Assembly (NCBI GenBank): GCA_013823505.1
Contig: PNMH01000045.1
Coordinates: 1 to 31,560, forward strand
Direction: 5' to 3'
DNA length: 31,560 bases
Source: Polaromonas sp.
GTDB lineage: Bacteria; Pseudomonadota; Gammaproteobacteria; Burkholderiales; Burkholderiaceae
Positions 22,703-29,869 of this stretch are shown piece after piece; positions within the stretch are counted from its first letter, which is position 1; each line of letters starts with the position of its first letter. The notes below the pieces were generated by a model that saw only the letters and a list, made by a program, of their open reading frames with translations, had not been told where the DNA came from and did no database searches. The position numbers were made by a program, and so were the translations under genes.

Positions 22703-24262
22703 TCATTTTCGAACGAACTGGCGCAGGTTCAAACCTGCCACCAGCAGGGTAAGAAAATAGACCAAAACGCCACCCAGCACACACAGCGCCAGCAGGCCCA
22801 CACGTTGCAGCGCCTGGCCTTCGAATTCCAGCCAGTTCACGCGCGCCGCCACCCACATCAAGAACACCGCCAGCAGCGCGCTGGCCGCCACCACCTGCAG
22901 GCCAAAACGGGCCCATCCCGGGGACGGCTTGTAGGCGCCGCGGCGCATCAGCCCGATCAGCAGGAACAAGGCGTTGACCATTGCTCCGATGCCGATGGCC
23001 AGCGCCAGGCCGGCGTGCGCCAGGTAAGGCACCAGCACATAGTTGAGCACCTGCGTGAGGACCAGCACCACGATGGCGATCTTCACCGGCGTGCGGATGT
23101 CCTGGCGCGCGTAGAAGCCAGGCGCCAGCACCTTGATGGCAATCAGGCCAATGAGACCCGCGCCGTAGCCCATGAGCGCCGAAGCCGTGCGCTGCACGTC
23201 GGCGGCGGTGAAGGCGCCATAGTGGTAGAGCACCGCCACCAGCGGCTGGGCAAAAGTGAGCAAGGCCACCGCGCACGGCACCGCCAGCAGCACCACGAGG
23301 CGCAGGCCCCAGTCGAGCAGGCCGCTGTACCGCACGGTGTCGTCGGCCGCCTTGGCCGCGGCCAGCTGCGGCAAGAGCACCACGCCCAGCGCCACGCCGA
23401 GCATCGCGGTAGGAAACTCCATCAAGCGGTCGGCGTAGGTGAGCCAGCTCACGCTGCCGGTGGCCAGGTGCGAAGCGATCTGCGTGTTGATCAAGAGCGA
23501 CACCTGCGCCACGCTCACACCCAGCAAAGCCGGCAGCATGAGGGTGGTCACGCGGCGCGTGCCCGGGTGCGCCCAGGCCGCTTTCAAACCCGACCAACGC
23601 AGGCTCACGCGTGGCAGCATCCCGAGCTTGCGCAGTGCCGGCAACTGCACACCCAGCTGCAGCGCGCCGCCCAGCAGCACGCCGCCCGCCATGGCAAAGA
23701 TCGGCTCGATGCCCAGCGTGGCAAACCATGGCGCGCCCCAGTAGGCGGCGGCGATCATGGCCACATTGAGCAGCACCGGCGTGGCTGCCGGCACCGCAAA
23801 GCGCCGCCAGGTGTTCAGGATGCCGGCGGCGAGCGCCACAAAGGACATGAAGGCGATGTACGGAAACATCCAGCGCGTCATGAACACGGCGGCGTTGAAG
23901 CCTTCGTCGCTCAGGCCGCTGGCCATGGCCCACACCAGCACCGGCGCCCCCAGCACGCCCAGCACGCAGGTGAAGGTGAGTGCCCAGGCCAGCACCGTGG
24001 CGATCTGGCTGACCATCTGTCGCGTTGCCTGATCACCATGGGTTTCCCGCTCAGCGGCCAGCACGGGCACGAACGCCTGGCTGAATGCGCCTTCGGCGAA
24101 CAGGCGGCGCAGCAGATTGGGGATACGGAAGGCGACGTTGAAGGCGTCGGTGAGCGCGCTGGCGCCAAAAGTGGCCGCCATGAGGAGTTCTCGCACCAAT
24201 CCAGTGATGCGGGAAGCCAGCGTGAGCAGGGAGACGAGGGAGGCGGATTTGAACAGGGTCAC
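22703..24262 (-). CDS. murJ: Lipid II flippase MurJ
   Basis: A 519-residue inner-membrane protein of the MOP exporter superfamily that moves lipid II across the membrane for cell-wall synthesis; it has about 14 hydrophobic helices. The start is read as GTG at 24262 (VTLFKSASLVSLLTLASR..). With this start Arg18, Arg24, Asp39 and Arg52 fall on the same positions as the known functional residues of E. coli MurJ, which supports GTG. FRIPNLLRRLFAEGAFSQAFVP at 45-66 is the family signature. The open frame continues upstream through rpsT and has no plausible earlier start. It is divergent from rpsT, with 117 bp between them, and is followed by sirB1. Confidence 0.95.
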   Translation of the reverse strand: MTLFKSASLVSLLTLASRITGLVRELLMAATFGASALTDAFNVAFRIPNLLRRLFAEGAFSQAFVPVLAAERETHGDQATRQMVSQIATVLAWALTFTCVLGVLGAPVLVWAMASGLSDEGFNAAVFMTRWMFPYIAFMSFVALAAGILNTWRRFAVPAATPVLLNVAMIAAAYWGAPWFATLGIEPIFAMAGGVLLGGALQLGVQLPALRKLGMLPRVSLRWSGLKAAWAHPGTRRVTTLMLPALLGVSVAQVSLLINTQIASHLATGSVSWLTYADRLMEFPTAMLGVALGVVLLPQLAAAKAADDTVRYSGLLDWGLRLVVLLAVPCAVALLTFAQPLVAVLYHYGAFTAADVQRTASALMGYGAGLIGLIAIKVLAPGFYARQDIRTPVKIAIVVLVLTQVLNYVLVPYLAHAGLALAIGIGAMVNALFLLIGLMRRGAYKPSPGWARFGLQVVAASALLAVFLMWVAARVNWLEFEGQALQRVGLLALCVLGGVLVYFLTLLVAGLNLRQFVRK

Positions 24263-24305
24263 GGCGCGAGTGTAGCGACGCGCCGCTGCGCCACCCGGGG
24301 TGGCT

Positions 24306-24333
24306 TTGCCAGCAACCCGGCCCGTGCTAAAAT
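24306..24333 (+). promoter_or_regulatory. rpsT promoter
   Basis: TTGCCA (24306-24311) and TAAAAT (24328-24333) are 16 nt apart, with TG one base before the -10 (extended -10, TGCTAAAAT). The start site would be near 24340, leaving a leader of about 40 nt before the rpsT ATG at 24380 with AAGGA at 24367. This is a strong housekeeping-type promoter, as expected for a ribosomal protein gene. Confidence 0.75.
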
Positions 24334-24379
24334 CGCGGGCTTTGCTGGCATCATCCCCAAACATTGAAGGAATCACACC

Positions 24380-24679
24380 ATGGCAACCAAGCCGAAGAAA
24401 AAGAACCCCCGTCTGGCGTCTGGCCGCAAGCGCGTACGCCAGGACGTCAAGATCAACGCAGCCAACACCTCGCTGCGTTCCAAGTACCGCACCGCTGTGA
24501 AGAACGTCGAAAAAGCCGTTCTGGCCGGTGACAAGGACAAGGCGACCGAGCTGTTCGCCAAGATGCAAAAAGTGGTGGACATCGTTGCCGACAAGGGCAT
24601 CTTCCACAAAAACAAGGCTGCTCGTGACAAGAGCCGCCTTTCGACCAAAGTCAAGGGCCTCGCAGCAGCCGCTGCCTGA
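24380..24679 (+). CDS. rpsT: 30S ribosomal protein S20
   Basis: A 99-residue basic protein. [21 protein letters not shown] at the N-terminus, [20 protein letters not shown] and [22 protein letters not shown] are the standard S20 pattern; it binds 16S rRNA early in 30S assembly. AAGGA lies 8 nt ahead of the ATG. The gene is a single-gene unit with its own promoter at 24306-24333 and terminator at 24762-24793, and a structured 3' region in between. It is divergent from murJ, which is the usual Burkholderiales order. Confidence 0.98.
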   Translation: MATKPKKKNPRLASGRKRVRQDVKINAANTSLRSKYRTAVKNVEKAVLAGDKDKATELFAKMQKVVDIVADKGIFHKNKAARDKSRLSTKVKGLAAAAA

Positions 24680-24687
24680 ACCCCACC

Positions 24688-24729
24688 GGTCTGGCCCAGC
24701 CAGACCACCAGCCCGGACCTGAACAGGTC
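24688..24729 (+). other. Two small hairpins in the rpsT 3' region
   Basis: GGTCTGGC (24688-24695) pairs perfectly with GCCAGACC (24699-24706) over a 3-base loop, and GACCTG (24716-24721) pairs with CAGGTC (24724-24729) over a 2-base spacer. With the terminator at 24762-24793 they make three consecutive stem-loops in about 110 nt of untranslated RNA. Confidence 0.6.
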
Positions 24730-24761
24730 TGCCGTTTGAAACGGGTGCGCTGCCAGCAAAA

Positions 24762-24793
24762 GCAAAAAAGCCGTCGCAAGACGGCTTTTTTGC
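24762..24793 (+). terminator. Intrinsic terminator of rpsT (bidirectional form)
   Basis: A 14-bp perfect stem (24762-24775 / 24780-24793) with the tetraloop GCAA; its base is A6 on the left and T6 on the right, so it reads as a U-tailed terminator from both sides. It lies 83 nt after the rpsT stop. Confidence 0.92.
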
Positions 24794-24850
24794 GTCTGGG
24801 CTTCTTGAAGCCTGCATGTTTCGAGTACCACTTGCGCCTGCACCTCGCGG

Positions 24851-24950
24851 GCTCGTGAACGAGTGTTGCTCTGCTCCGCGGCTGTCCCCCGGGGCCTGCG
24901 GCCCCTCCTCCTTGATGCCGCTGCGCAGAACACCACTCGCTCACGAACCT
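24851..24950. repeat. Composite palindromic repeat, left copy
   Basis: The 52-bp core (24874-24925, starting CTCCGCG and ending CGCTGCG, with GGGGCC/GGCCCC around TGC in its middle) recurs inverted at 25013-25064 with 47 of 52 positions equal by eye. Imperfect outer arms flank it (24851-24873 against 24926-24950), so the whole unit can fold back. The form is that of dispersed REP/BIME-like elements. No gene lies in the 443 bp between rpsT and DUF3579 (24680-25122). Confidence 0.8.
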
Positions 24951-24987
24951 GAAGCGACATTGGCGCAAGCCTTCACGAGTGCAACGA

Positions 24988-25089
24988 GGTCATCGGCGGC
25001 CATGGGGCACGACGCAGCGAAATAAAGGAGGAGGGGCCGCAGGCCCCGGGGGACATTCGCGGAGCCGTGCCCCATGGCCGCCGATGACC
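24988..25089. repeat. Composite palindromic repeat, right copy (inverted)
   Basis: The same 52-bp core in opposite orientation (25013-25064) is enclosed by perfect 24-bp outer inverted arms (24988-25011 and 25066-25089, both containing GGCCATGGGGCAC or its complement). The arms differ from those of the left copy, so core and arms have evolved separately. The unit ends 33 bp from the DUF3579 stop codon and may act as its terminator or mRNA stabiliser. Confidence 0.85.
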
Positions 25090-25122
25090 GGGCCAGCCGG
25101 GGAGAACAAACCGGAGAAAAAA

Positions 25123-25443
25123 TCAGGAAGAACGAGGCGGGTCGGGCAACAAACAAGCCTCAGCCACCTGCAGACCGTTGTCGCGCGCAAAGTTCATGCA
25201 GAAGTCCCAGGCCATGGGTTCGGCTTCGCGCAGATCCACGTGCACCACCACGCACTTGATGCCATTGATGGTATTGGGCACGCACCAAGGGGAGTAGCTC
25301 AAATGGCTGCCGGGCTGGGCGCCACCGGGCCGAAACGGGCTCATGACGCCGGCCAGGCGCTCGGCCCAGTCGCTCGGCCGGAAGGTGCGGCCGTTCTGGG
25401 TGATGCCCTGGATGAAGACTTGTTTGGCTGTCGGTGAAACCAT
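25123..25443 (-). CDS. DUF3579 domain-containing protein
   Basis: A 106-residue protein. FIQGITQNGRTFRPSDWAERLAGVMSPFR at 10-38, then YSPWCVPNTINGIKCVVVHVDLREAEPMAWDFCMNFARDNGLQ, is the pattern of the small DUF3579 proteins found in Betaproteobacteria; function unknown, and no signal or membrane segment is seen. The gene often sits near argD/argF or rpsT in this group. The ATG at 25443 gives the usual family start. The 279-bp gap to argD (25444-25722) holds a 12-bp palindrome, a TAAAAT box and a hairpin, listed separately. Confidence 0.9.
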   Translation of the reverse strand: MVSPTAKQVFIQGITQNGRTFRPSDWAERLAGVMSPFRPGGAQPGSHLSYSPWCVPNTINGIKCVVVHVDLREAEPMAWDFCMNFARDNGLQVAEACLLPDPPRSS

Positions 25444-25533
25444 CGGGGAAAGCCTTCGGATGGAGGGCCGTGCAGGGGGAAAAACCGCCGCCGGAACGAG
25501 GATCGCTCGCCGGTGAAGGCCGTGGGTATTCTA

Positions 25534-25545
25534 TCTTATATAAGA
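25534..25545. promoter_or_regulatory. Perfect AT-rich palindrome in the DUF3579–argD gap
   Basis: TCTTATATAAGA is a perfect 12-bp palindrome, about 90 bp from the DUF3579 start and 178 bp from the argD start. AT-rich in a GC-rich genome, it may hold a -10 element (TTATAT) or be a regulator site; identical boxes recall sites upstream of central-metabolism genes in related bacteria, which I cannot verify. Confidence 0.45.
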
Positions 25546-25638
25546 CTTGAAACGAGGGATAACCCGAGGTCCAAAGACCCGGTCACCGCGCATTTCAGCG
25601 ATGCCCAACAAGCAATGATGATGCCCGGCTGCTGCGCC

Positions 25639-25644
25639 TAAAAT
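25639..25644 (+). promoter_or_regulatory. Candidate -10 of the argD promoter
   Basis: TAAAAT stands 78 nt before the argD ATG; transcription would start near 25651, only a few bases before the hairpin at 25655-25676. The -35 region (TGATGA at 25616-25621) is weak. Confidence 0.4.
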
Positions 25645-25654
25645 CGCGCTTCGA

Positions 25655-25686
25655 CGGCTCAACCTTCGTTGAGCCGCTTTCTTTTT
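25655..25686 (+). terminator. Terminator-like hairpin in the argD leader
   Basis: CGGCTCAAC (25655-25663) pairs perfectly with GTTGAGCCG (25668-25676) over a CTTC loop and is followed by CTTTCTTTTT (to 25686), which has the form of an intrinsic terminator. It lies between the candidate argD -10 and the argD ATG at 25723. It may end upstream transcription or form the 5' end of the argD message. Confidence 0.65.
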
Positions 25687-25722
25687 GGCCCCTCCAGCGC
25701 CCCACTTTCCCGGAGTCACCGC

Positions 25723-26934
25723 ATGAACGCCGCCCTCAATCCCGTCGCTTCGCCCCATGTGATGAACACCTACGGCCGCCTGCCGATCGCGATGTCGCAC
25801 GGCAAGGGCGTGCGCGTGTGGGACGTGAACGGCAAGGAATACATCGACGCGCTGGCCGGCATCGCCGTGAACACCCTGGGCCACGGCCACCCCAAACTGG
25901 TGCCAGCCCTGCAGGACCAGGTGGCCAAGATGATCCACTGCTGCAACTACTACCACGTGCCCGATCAGGAACGCCTGGCACAGATGCTGGTGGAGCGCTC
26001 GGGCCTGACCAACGTGTTCTTCTGCAGCACCGGCCTGGAAGCCAACGAAGCGGCCTTGAAACTGGCGCGTAAGTACGGGCACGACAAAGGCATCGAGCGC
26101 CCGGAGATCGTGGTCTACGAGAAGGCGTTCCACGGCCGCTCGATCGCCACGCTCTCGGCCACCGGCAACCCCAAGGTGCAGGCCGGCTTCGGCCCGCTCG
26201 TGGAGGGTTTCATCCGCGTGCCGGCCAACGACATCGAAGCGCTGAAGAAAGCCACCGTGGGCAACCCCAACGTGGTGGCCGTGTTCTTCGAGACCATCCA
26301 GGGCGAAGGCGGCGTGAACCCGATGCGCGCCCAGTACCTGAAAGACGTGCGCGCCCTGTGCGACGCGCAAGACTGGCTGCTCATGATCGACGAGGTGCAG
26401 TGCGGCATGGGCCGCACCGGCAAGTGGTTTGCCCACCAGTGGGCAGGCATCCTGCCCGACGTGATGCCGCTGGCCAAGGGCCTGGGTTCGGGTGTGCCCA
26501 TCGGCGCGGTGGTGGCCGGCCCCAAAGCCGCCCACATTTTCCAGCCGGGCAACCACGGCACCACCTTCGGCGGCAACCCGCTGGCCATGCGCGCCGGTGT
26601 GGAAACCATCCGCATCATTGAAGAAGACGGCCTGCTGGCCAACGCCGAGCGCGTGGGTGCACACATGCACGACGCGCTGGTGAAGAGCCTGGGTGGCCAC
26701 CCTGGCCTCAAGGAAGTTCGCGGCCAGGGTCTGATGATTGGCGTGGAGCTCAACCACCCCTGCGGCGTGCTCACCCAGCGCGCCGCCGACGCCGGCCTGC
26801 TGATCAGCGTCACCGCCGACAGCGTGATCCGCCTGGTGCCGCCGCTGATCATGACCATTGCCGAGGCCGACGAGGTGCTCGCCATCCTGCTGCCGCTGAT
26901 CCACGCCTTTTTCAAAGAGCAGAACCCGACATGA
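25723..26934 (+). CDS. argD: Acetylornithine aminotransferase
   Basis: A 403-residue class-III PLP aminotransferase of arginine synthesis that converts N-acetylglutamate semialdehyde to N-acetylornithine with glutamate as donor. MNTYGRLPIAMSHGKGVRVWDVNGKEYIDALAGIAVNTLGHGHP at 14-57 is the typical start, STGLEANEAALKLAR binds the PLP phosphate, D223 in MIDEVQCGMGRTGK binds the pyridine N and Lys252 in PLAKGLGSGVPIGAV is the Schiff-base lysine. HGTTFGGNPLA is the partner-subunit loop. The start follows GGAG by 7 nt; the open frame 54 nt upstream has no family N-terminus. It overlaps argF as ATGA. Confidence 0.95.
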   Translation: MNAALNPVASPHVMNTYGRLPIAMSHGKGVRVWDVNGKEYIDALAGIAVNTLGHGHPKLVPALQDQVAKMIHCCNYYHVPDQERLAQMLVERSGLTNVFFCSTGLEANEAALKLARKYGHDKGIERPEIVVYEKAFHGRSIATLSATGNPKVQAGFGPLVEGFIRVPANDIEALKKATVGNPNVVAVFFETIQGEGGVNPMRAQYLKDVRALCDAQDWLLMIDEVQCGMGRTGKWFAHQWAGILPDVMPLAKGLGSGVPIGAVVAGPKAAHIFQPGNHGTTFGGNPLAMRAGVETIRIIEEDGLLANAERVGAHMHDALVKSLGGHPGLKEVRGQGLMIGVELNHPCGVLTQRAADAGLLISVTADSVIRLVPPLIMTIAEADEVLAILLPLIHAFFKEQNPT

Positions 26935-27878
26935 CGATTCGCCACTACCTGCAGTTCAAGGACCTGAGCGCGGACGAATGCGCCCACGTGCTGGCACGCG
27001 CGGCCCACATCAAGAAGAAGTTCAAGGCGGTCGAGAAGTACCAACCCTTTGCAGACCCGGACCGCACGCTGGCCATGATCTTCGAGAAGGCCAGCACGCG
27101 AACCCGCGTGAGCTTCGAGGCCGGCATGTACCAGATGGGTGGTTCGGTGGTGCACCTGACCACCGGCGACAGCCAGCTCGGCCGCGCAGAACCGATTGAA
27201 GACAGCGCCAAGGTGATCAGCCGCATGGTCGACCTGGTGATGATCCGCACCTTCGAGCAGAGCAAGATCGAAGCGTTTGCCGCGCACTCGCGCGTGCCGG
27301 TGATCAACGGCCTGACCAACGAATTTCACCCCTGCCAGATCCTGGCCGACCTGTTCACGCTGGTTGAATACCGACCCGCTGCCAGCGGCCAGCCGCTGGA
27401 CGCCATCAAAGGCAAGGTGGTGGCCTGGGTGGGCGACGGCAACAACATGGCCAACACCTGGCTGCAGGCAGCAGAGCTGCTGGGCTTCACGGTGCACGTG
27501 AGCACGCCCGGCGGTTACGAGGTCGACCCGGTGCTCGCCGGCATCAGCAACCGCGACTGCTACAAGGTATTCAAGGACCCGCGCGAAGCCTGCGCGGGTG
27601 CCGATCTGGTCACCACCGACGTGTGGACCAGCATGGGCTTCGAGTCCGAAAACGAAGTGCGCCGCGAAGCCTTCAAACGCTGGTGTGTCGATGAAGACAT
27701 GATGCGCCAGGCCAAGCCCGACGCGCTGTTCATGCACTGCCTGCCCGCACACCGCGGCGAAGAGGTCAGCGCCGAGGTGATTGACGGCCCGCAGTCGGTG
27801 GTGTGGGACGAAGCCGAGAACCGCATGCACGCGCAGAAGGCGCTGATGGAGTTTTTGCTGCTGGGGCGCCTGGCCTGA
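26931..27878 (+). CDS. argF: Ornithine carbamoyltransferase
   Basis: A 315-residue transferase that forms citrulline from ornithine and carbamoyl phosphate. STRTR at 55-59 binds carbamoyl phosphate, HPCQ is at 133-136, DVWTSMG near 230 and the HCLPAHRGEE loop has the ornithine-binding Cys270. Length and order match the anabolic enzyme. ATGA overlap with argD shows that the two arginine genes are co-translated; no other arg gene is adjacent in the window. A methyltransferase gene starts 28 nt downstream. Confidence 0.97.
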   Translation: MTIRHYLQFKDLSADECAHVLARAAHIKKKFKAVEKYQPFADPDRTLAMIFEKASTRTRVSFEAGMYQMGGSVVHLTTGDSQLGRAEPIEDSAKVISRMVDLVMIRTFEQSKIEAFAAHSRVPVINGLTNEFHPCQILADLFTLVEYRPAASGQPLDAIKGKVVAWVGDGNNMANTWLQAAELLGFTVHVSTPGGYEVDPVLAGISNRDCYKVFKDPREACAGADLVTTDVWTSMGFESENEVRREAFKRWCVDEDMMRQAKPDALFMHCLPAHRGEEVSAEVIDGPQSVVWDEAENRMHAQKALMEFLLLGRLA

Positions 27879-27906
27879 AGCGACCGGGCGCCGCTCCATT
27901 CACCGC

Positions 27907-28836
27907 ATGCAGGCCCTGCTCGACGCGATCGCGCACATCGAACCCGGCACCGAAGCGCGCCGGGTGTTCCATGGTCGTGGCGGCCTGCACCCGGGCTGTG
28001 AGCAATGGACGCTGGACGCATTTCCGCCGGTCTGGGTGCTCACCAGCTTTCAGCCGGTGTCCGACGACACCCTGGCCGTGGTCGGCGAGGCACTGCAAGC
28101 CCGCTGGCGCCAGATCGCCCCGGGCGAACCCCTGAACTGGGTGTTCCAGTGCCGTGGCGATGGACAGGCCGACACGGTTCTCATGGCCGGCAGCGTGCCC
28201 GAGCCGCATGTGGTGAGCGAGCGCGGTGCGCGGTATCTTGTGCATGTGCTCAAGGGTCAGAACCACGGCCTGTTCCTCGACATGGCCGAAGGCCGCCAAT
28301 GGGTGCGCGAGCACGCAGCAGGCCACAAGGTGCTCAACCTCTTCGCCTACACCTGCGCGTTCTCCGTGGTGGCGCTGCAGGGCGGCGCGAAGCAGGTGGT
28401 CAACGTGGACATGAGCGCGGGCGCGATGGCCATCGGCCAGCAGAACCATCCGCTGAACACGCTGAAGGAAGGCGCGAGTTTCCTCGTGCACGACATCTTC
28501 AAGACCTGGGGCAAGATCACCCGCGGCGGCCCATACGGGCTCGTGATCGTCGATCCACCCAGCCACCAGAAGGGCAGCTTCATCGCCACCCAGGACTACA
28601 TCAAACTCATTCGCCGTCTGCCCGATCTGCTGCGGCCCGAGGGCCGCGTGTTGCTGTGCCTGAACGCACCGCAGCTCAGCCCGGCTTTTTTGATGGACCA
28701 GATGCAGGAGGCCGCGCCCGAGCTGGTGTTCGAGCAGCGTCTGGCCAACCCGGCGGTGTTTGCCGATGTCTCGGAAGACCGATCACTCAAGGTGCTGGTG
28801 TACCGGGCACCAGCGGTCGTGAAGGCCGCCACATGA
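27907..28836 (+). CDS. Class I SAM-dependent methyltransferase, RlmI/COG1092-like
   Basis: A 309-residue protein. The C-terminal half holds the Rossmann methyltransferase: KVLNLFAYTCAFSVVALQGGAKQVVNVDMSAGAM near 139-172 (SAM motif I and acidic loop), then LVIVDPPSHQKGSF near 216, the DPPS motif of enzymes modifying a base in RNA, and the LRPEGRVLLCLNA segment. The N-terminal 110 residues are divergent and have no PUA domain, unlike E. coli RlmI, so the target (23S rRNA cytosine or another base) is not assured. It starts 28 nt after argF and its stop overlaps the YkgJ-like gene as ATGA. Confidence 0.9.
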   Translation: MQALLDAIAHIEPGTEARRVFHGRGGLHPGCEQWTLDAFPPVWVLTSFQPVSDDTLAVVGEALQARWRQIAPGEPLNWVFQCRGDGQADTVLMAGSVPEPHVVSERGARYLVHVLKGQNHGLFLDMAEGRQWVREHAAGHKVLNLFAYTCAFSVVALQGGAKQVVNVDMSAGAMAIGQQNHPLNTLKEGASFLVHDIFKTWGKITRGGPYGLVIVDPPSHQKGSFIATQDYIKLIRRLPDLLRPEGRVLLCLNAPQLSPAFLMDQMQEAAPELVFEQRLANPAVFADVSEDRSLKVLVYRAPAVVKAAT

Positions 28837-29147
28837 GCGCCTGCACCAGTTGCGGCGCCTGCTGCGCCTGCTTCCGCGTCGACTTTGCGGTCTACGAAAT
28901 GGAAGACCTGGGCGGCACCGTGCCCTCGGGCCTGGCGGTGGAGGTCAACGGCAGCACCATGCGCATGCGCGGCACGGACCACGTGCCGATCCGCTGTGCG
29001 GCGCTCACCGGCCAGCTGGGCGAAAAAATCGCCTGCGGCATTTACGAGTGGCGCCCTTCGCCCTGCCGCGAATTCGAAGAAGGCAGCGAGGCCTGCACCC
29101 GCGCTCGCCAGCGACACGGCATGCCGCCGGTCGAAGGCGCGGACTGA
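28833..29147 (+). CDS. YkgJ family cysteine cluster protein
   Basis: A 104-residue protein. The N-terminus has the cluster C4-x2-C7-x2-C10-C11-x-C13 (TSCGACCACF), with further Cys in PIRCAAL, ACGIYEWRPSPCREFEEGSEAC. This spacing is the YkgJ (UPF0153) family, presumed to bind zinc or an iron-sulfur cluster. Function is unknown. ATGA overlap couples it to the methyltransferase, suggesting a joint role, perhaps in RNA modification (inference). The start is set by the overlap. After its stop 92 nt separate it from kynB. Confidence 0.9.
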   Translation: MSACTSCGACCACFRVDFAVYEMEDLGGTVPSGLAVEVNGSTMRMRGTDHVPIRCAALTGQLGEKIACGIYEWRPSPCREFEEGSEACTRARQRHGMPPVEGAD

Positions 29148-29166
29148 AGCTTCAGTTACTTCAGGT

Positions 29167-29182
29167 CTCAAGCATTTTTGAG
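29167..29182. promoter_or_regulatory. Short palindrome upstream of kynB
   Basis: CTCAA and TTGAG surround an AT-rich GCATTT centre in the 92-bp gap before kynB. Its size and AT-rich centre would fit an Lrp/AsnC-type site such as KynR uses in other bacteria, but no kynR gene is in the window and the match is weak. Confidence 0.25.
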
Positions 29183-29239
29183 GCTTGTTGGGATTAACCG
29201 ACACCACGGGTTTTTTCAGGGTGCTACCTTCACCGCACC

Positions 29240-29869
29240 ATGAAAAAACGCTGGGACATCTCCCCACCCATACACGCCAATGCCCCGGTGTTTCCGGGCG
29301 ACACGGCCTACACACAAACCTGGTCCGCCACCATCGGCCCGGGCTGCCCGGTCAACGTGAGCGCCATCACGCTCTCGCCTCACGTGGGCGCCCACGCAGA
29401 CGCGCCACTGCACTACGACGCCGATGGCGCTGCTATTGGCGAGGTCTCGCTCGACGCCTTCCTCGGCCCCTGCCGCGTGATCCACGCCATGGGCTGTGGC
29501 CCGCTGGTCAAGCCCGAACACATCGCGCACGCACTGGCAGACCTTCCAGAAAGGGTGCTCGTGCGTGTGTATGAACATCAGCCGCAAGACGCGTTCGACA
29601 ACGACCTGCCCGCCTTCGCACCCGAAACCGTGGAGCAACTGGCCGACCTCGGCGTGCTGCTGATCGGCATCGACAGCGCGAGCATCGACCCGGCCAACAG
29701 CAAGACGCTGGACAGCCACCAGACCATCCGCCGCCGCGGCCTGCGCGTGCTGGAAAACCTGCTGCTCGACGACGTGCCCGAAGGCGACTACGAGCTCATC
29801 GCCCTGCCCCTGAAACTCACCACCGCCGACGCCAGCCCCGTGCGCGCCATCCTCCGAGAACTCCCATGA
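29240..29869 (+). CDS. kynB: Kynurenine formamidase (arylformamidase)
   Basis: A 209-residue cyclase-family metal hydrolase that turns N-formylkynurenine into kynurenine and formate. SPHVGAHADAPLHY at 46-59 contains the HxGxHxD metal site (His48, His52, Asp54), the family hallmark; VLLIGIDSASIDPANSKTLDSHQTI near 140-165 is also characteristic. ATG at 29240. It is first in kynB–kynU–kynA and overlaps kynU as ATGA, so all steps from tryptophan to anthranilate are made together. Confidence 0.95.
   Translation: MKKRWDISPPIHANAPVFPGDTAYTQTWSATIGPGCPVNVSAITLSPHVGAHADAPLHYDADGAAIGEVSLDAFLGPCRVIHAMGCGPLVKPEHIAHALADLPERVLVRVYEHQPQDAFDNDLPAFAPETVEQLADLGVLLIGIDSASIDPANSKTLDSHQTIRRRGLRVLENLLLDDVPEGDYELIALPLKLTTADASPVRAILRELP

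Noticed and set aside
22688..24367. 559-residue plus-strand frame opposite murJ
   Set aside because: His/Gln/Arg-rich shadow frame caused by high GC; the minus-strand MurJ aligns residue for residue with known functional positions.
24851..25089. CRISPR array or insertion-sequence ends
   Set aside because: Only two inverted copies, no regular spacers, no transposase and no target-site duplication seen.
26115..27899. 594-residue minus-strand frame opposite argD-argF
   Set aside because: Antisense shadow of two unmistakable enzymes; no family features.
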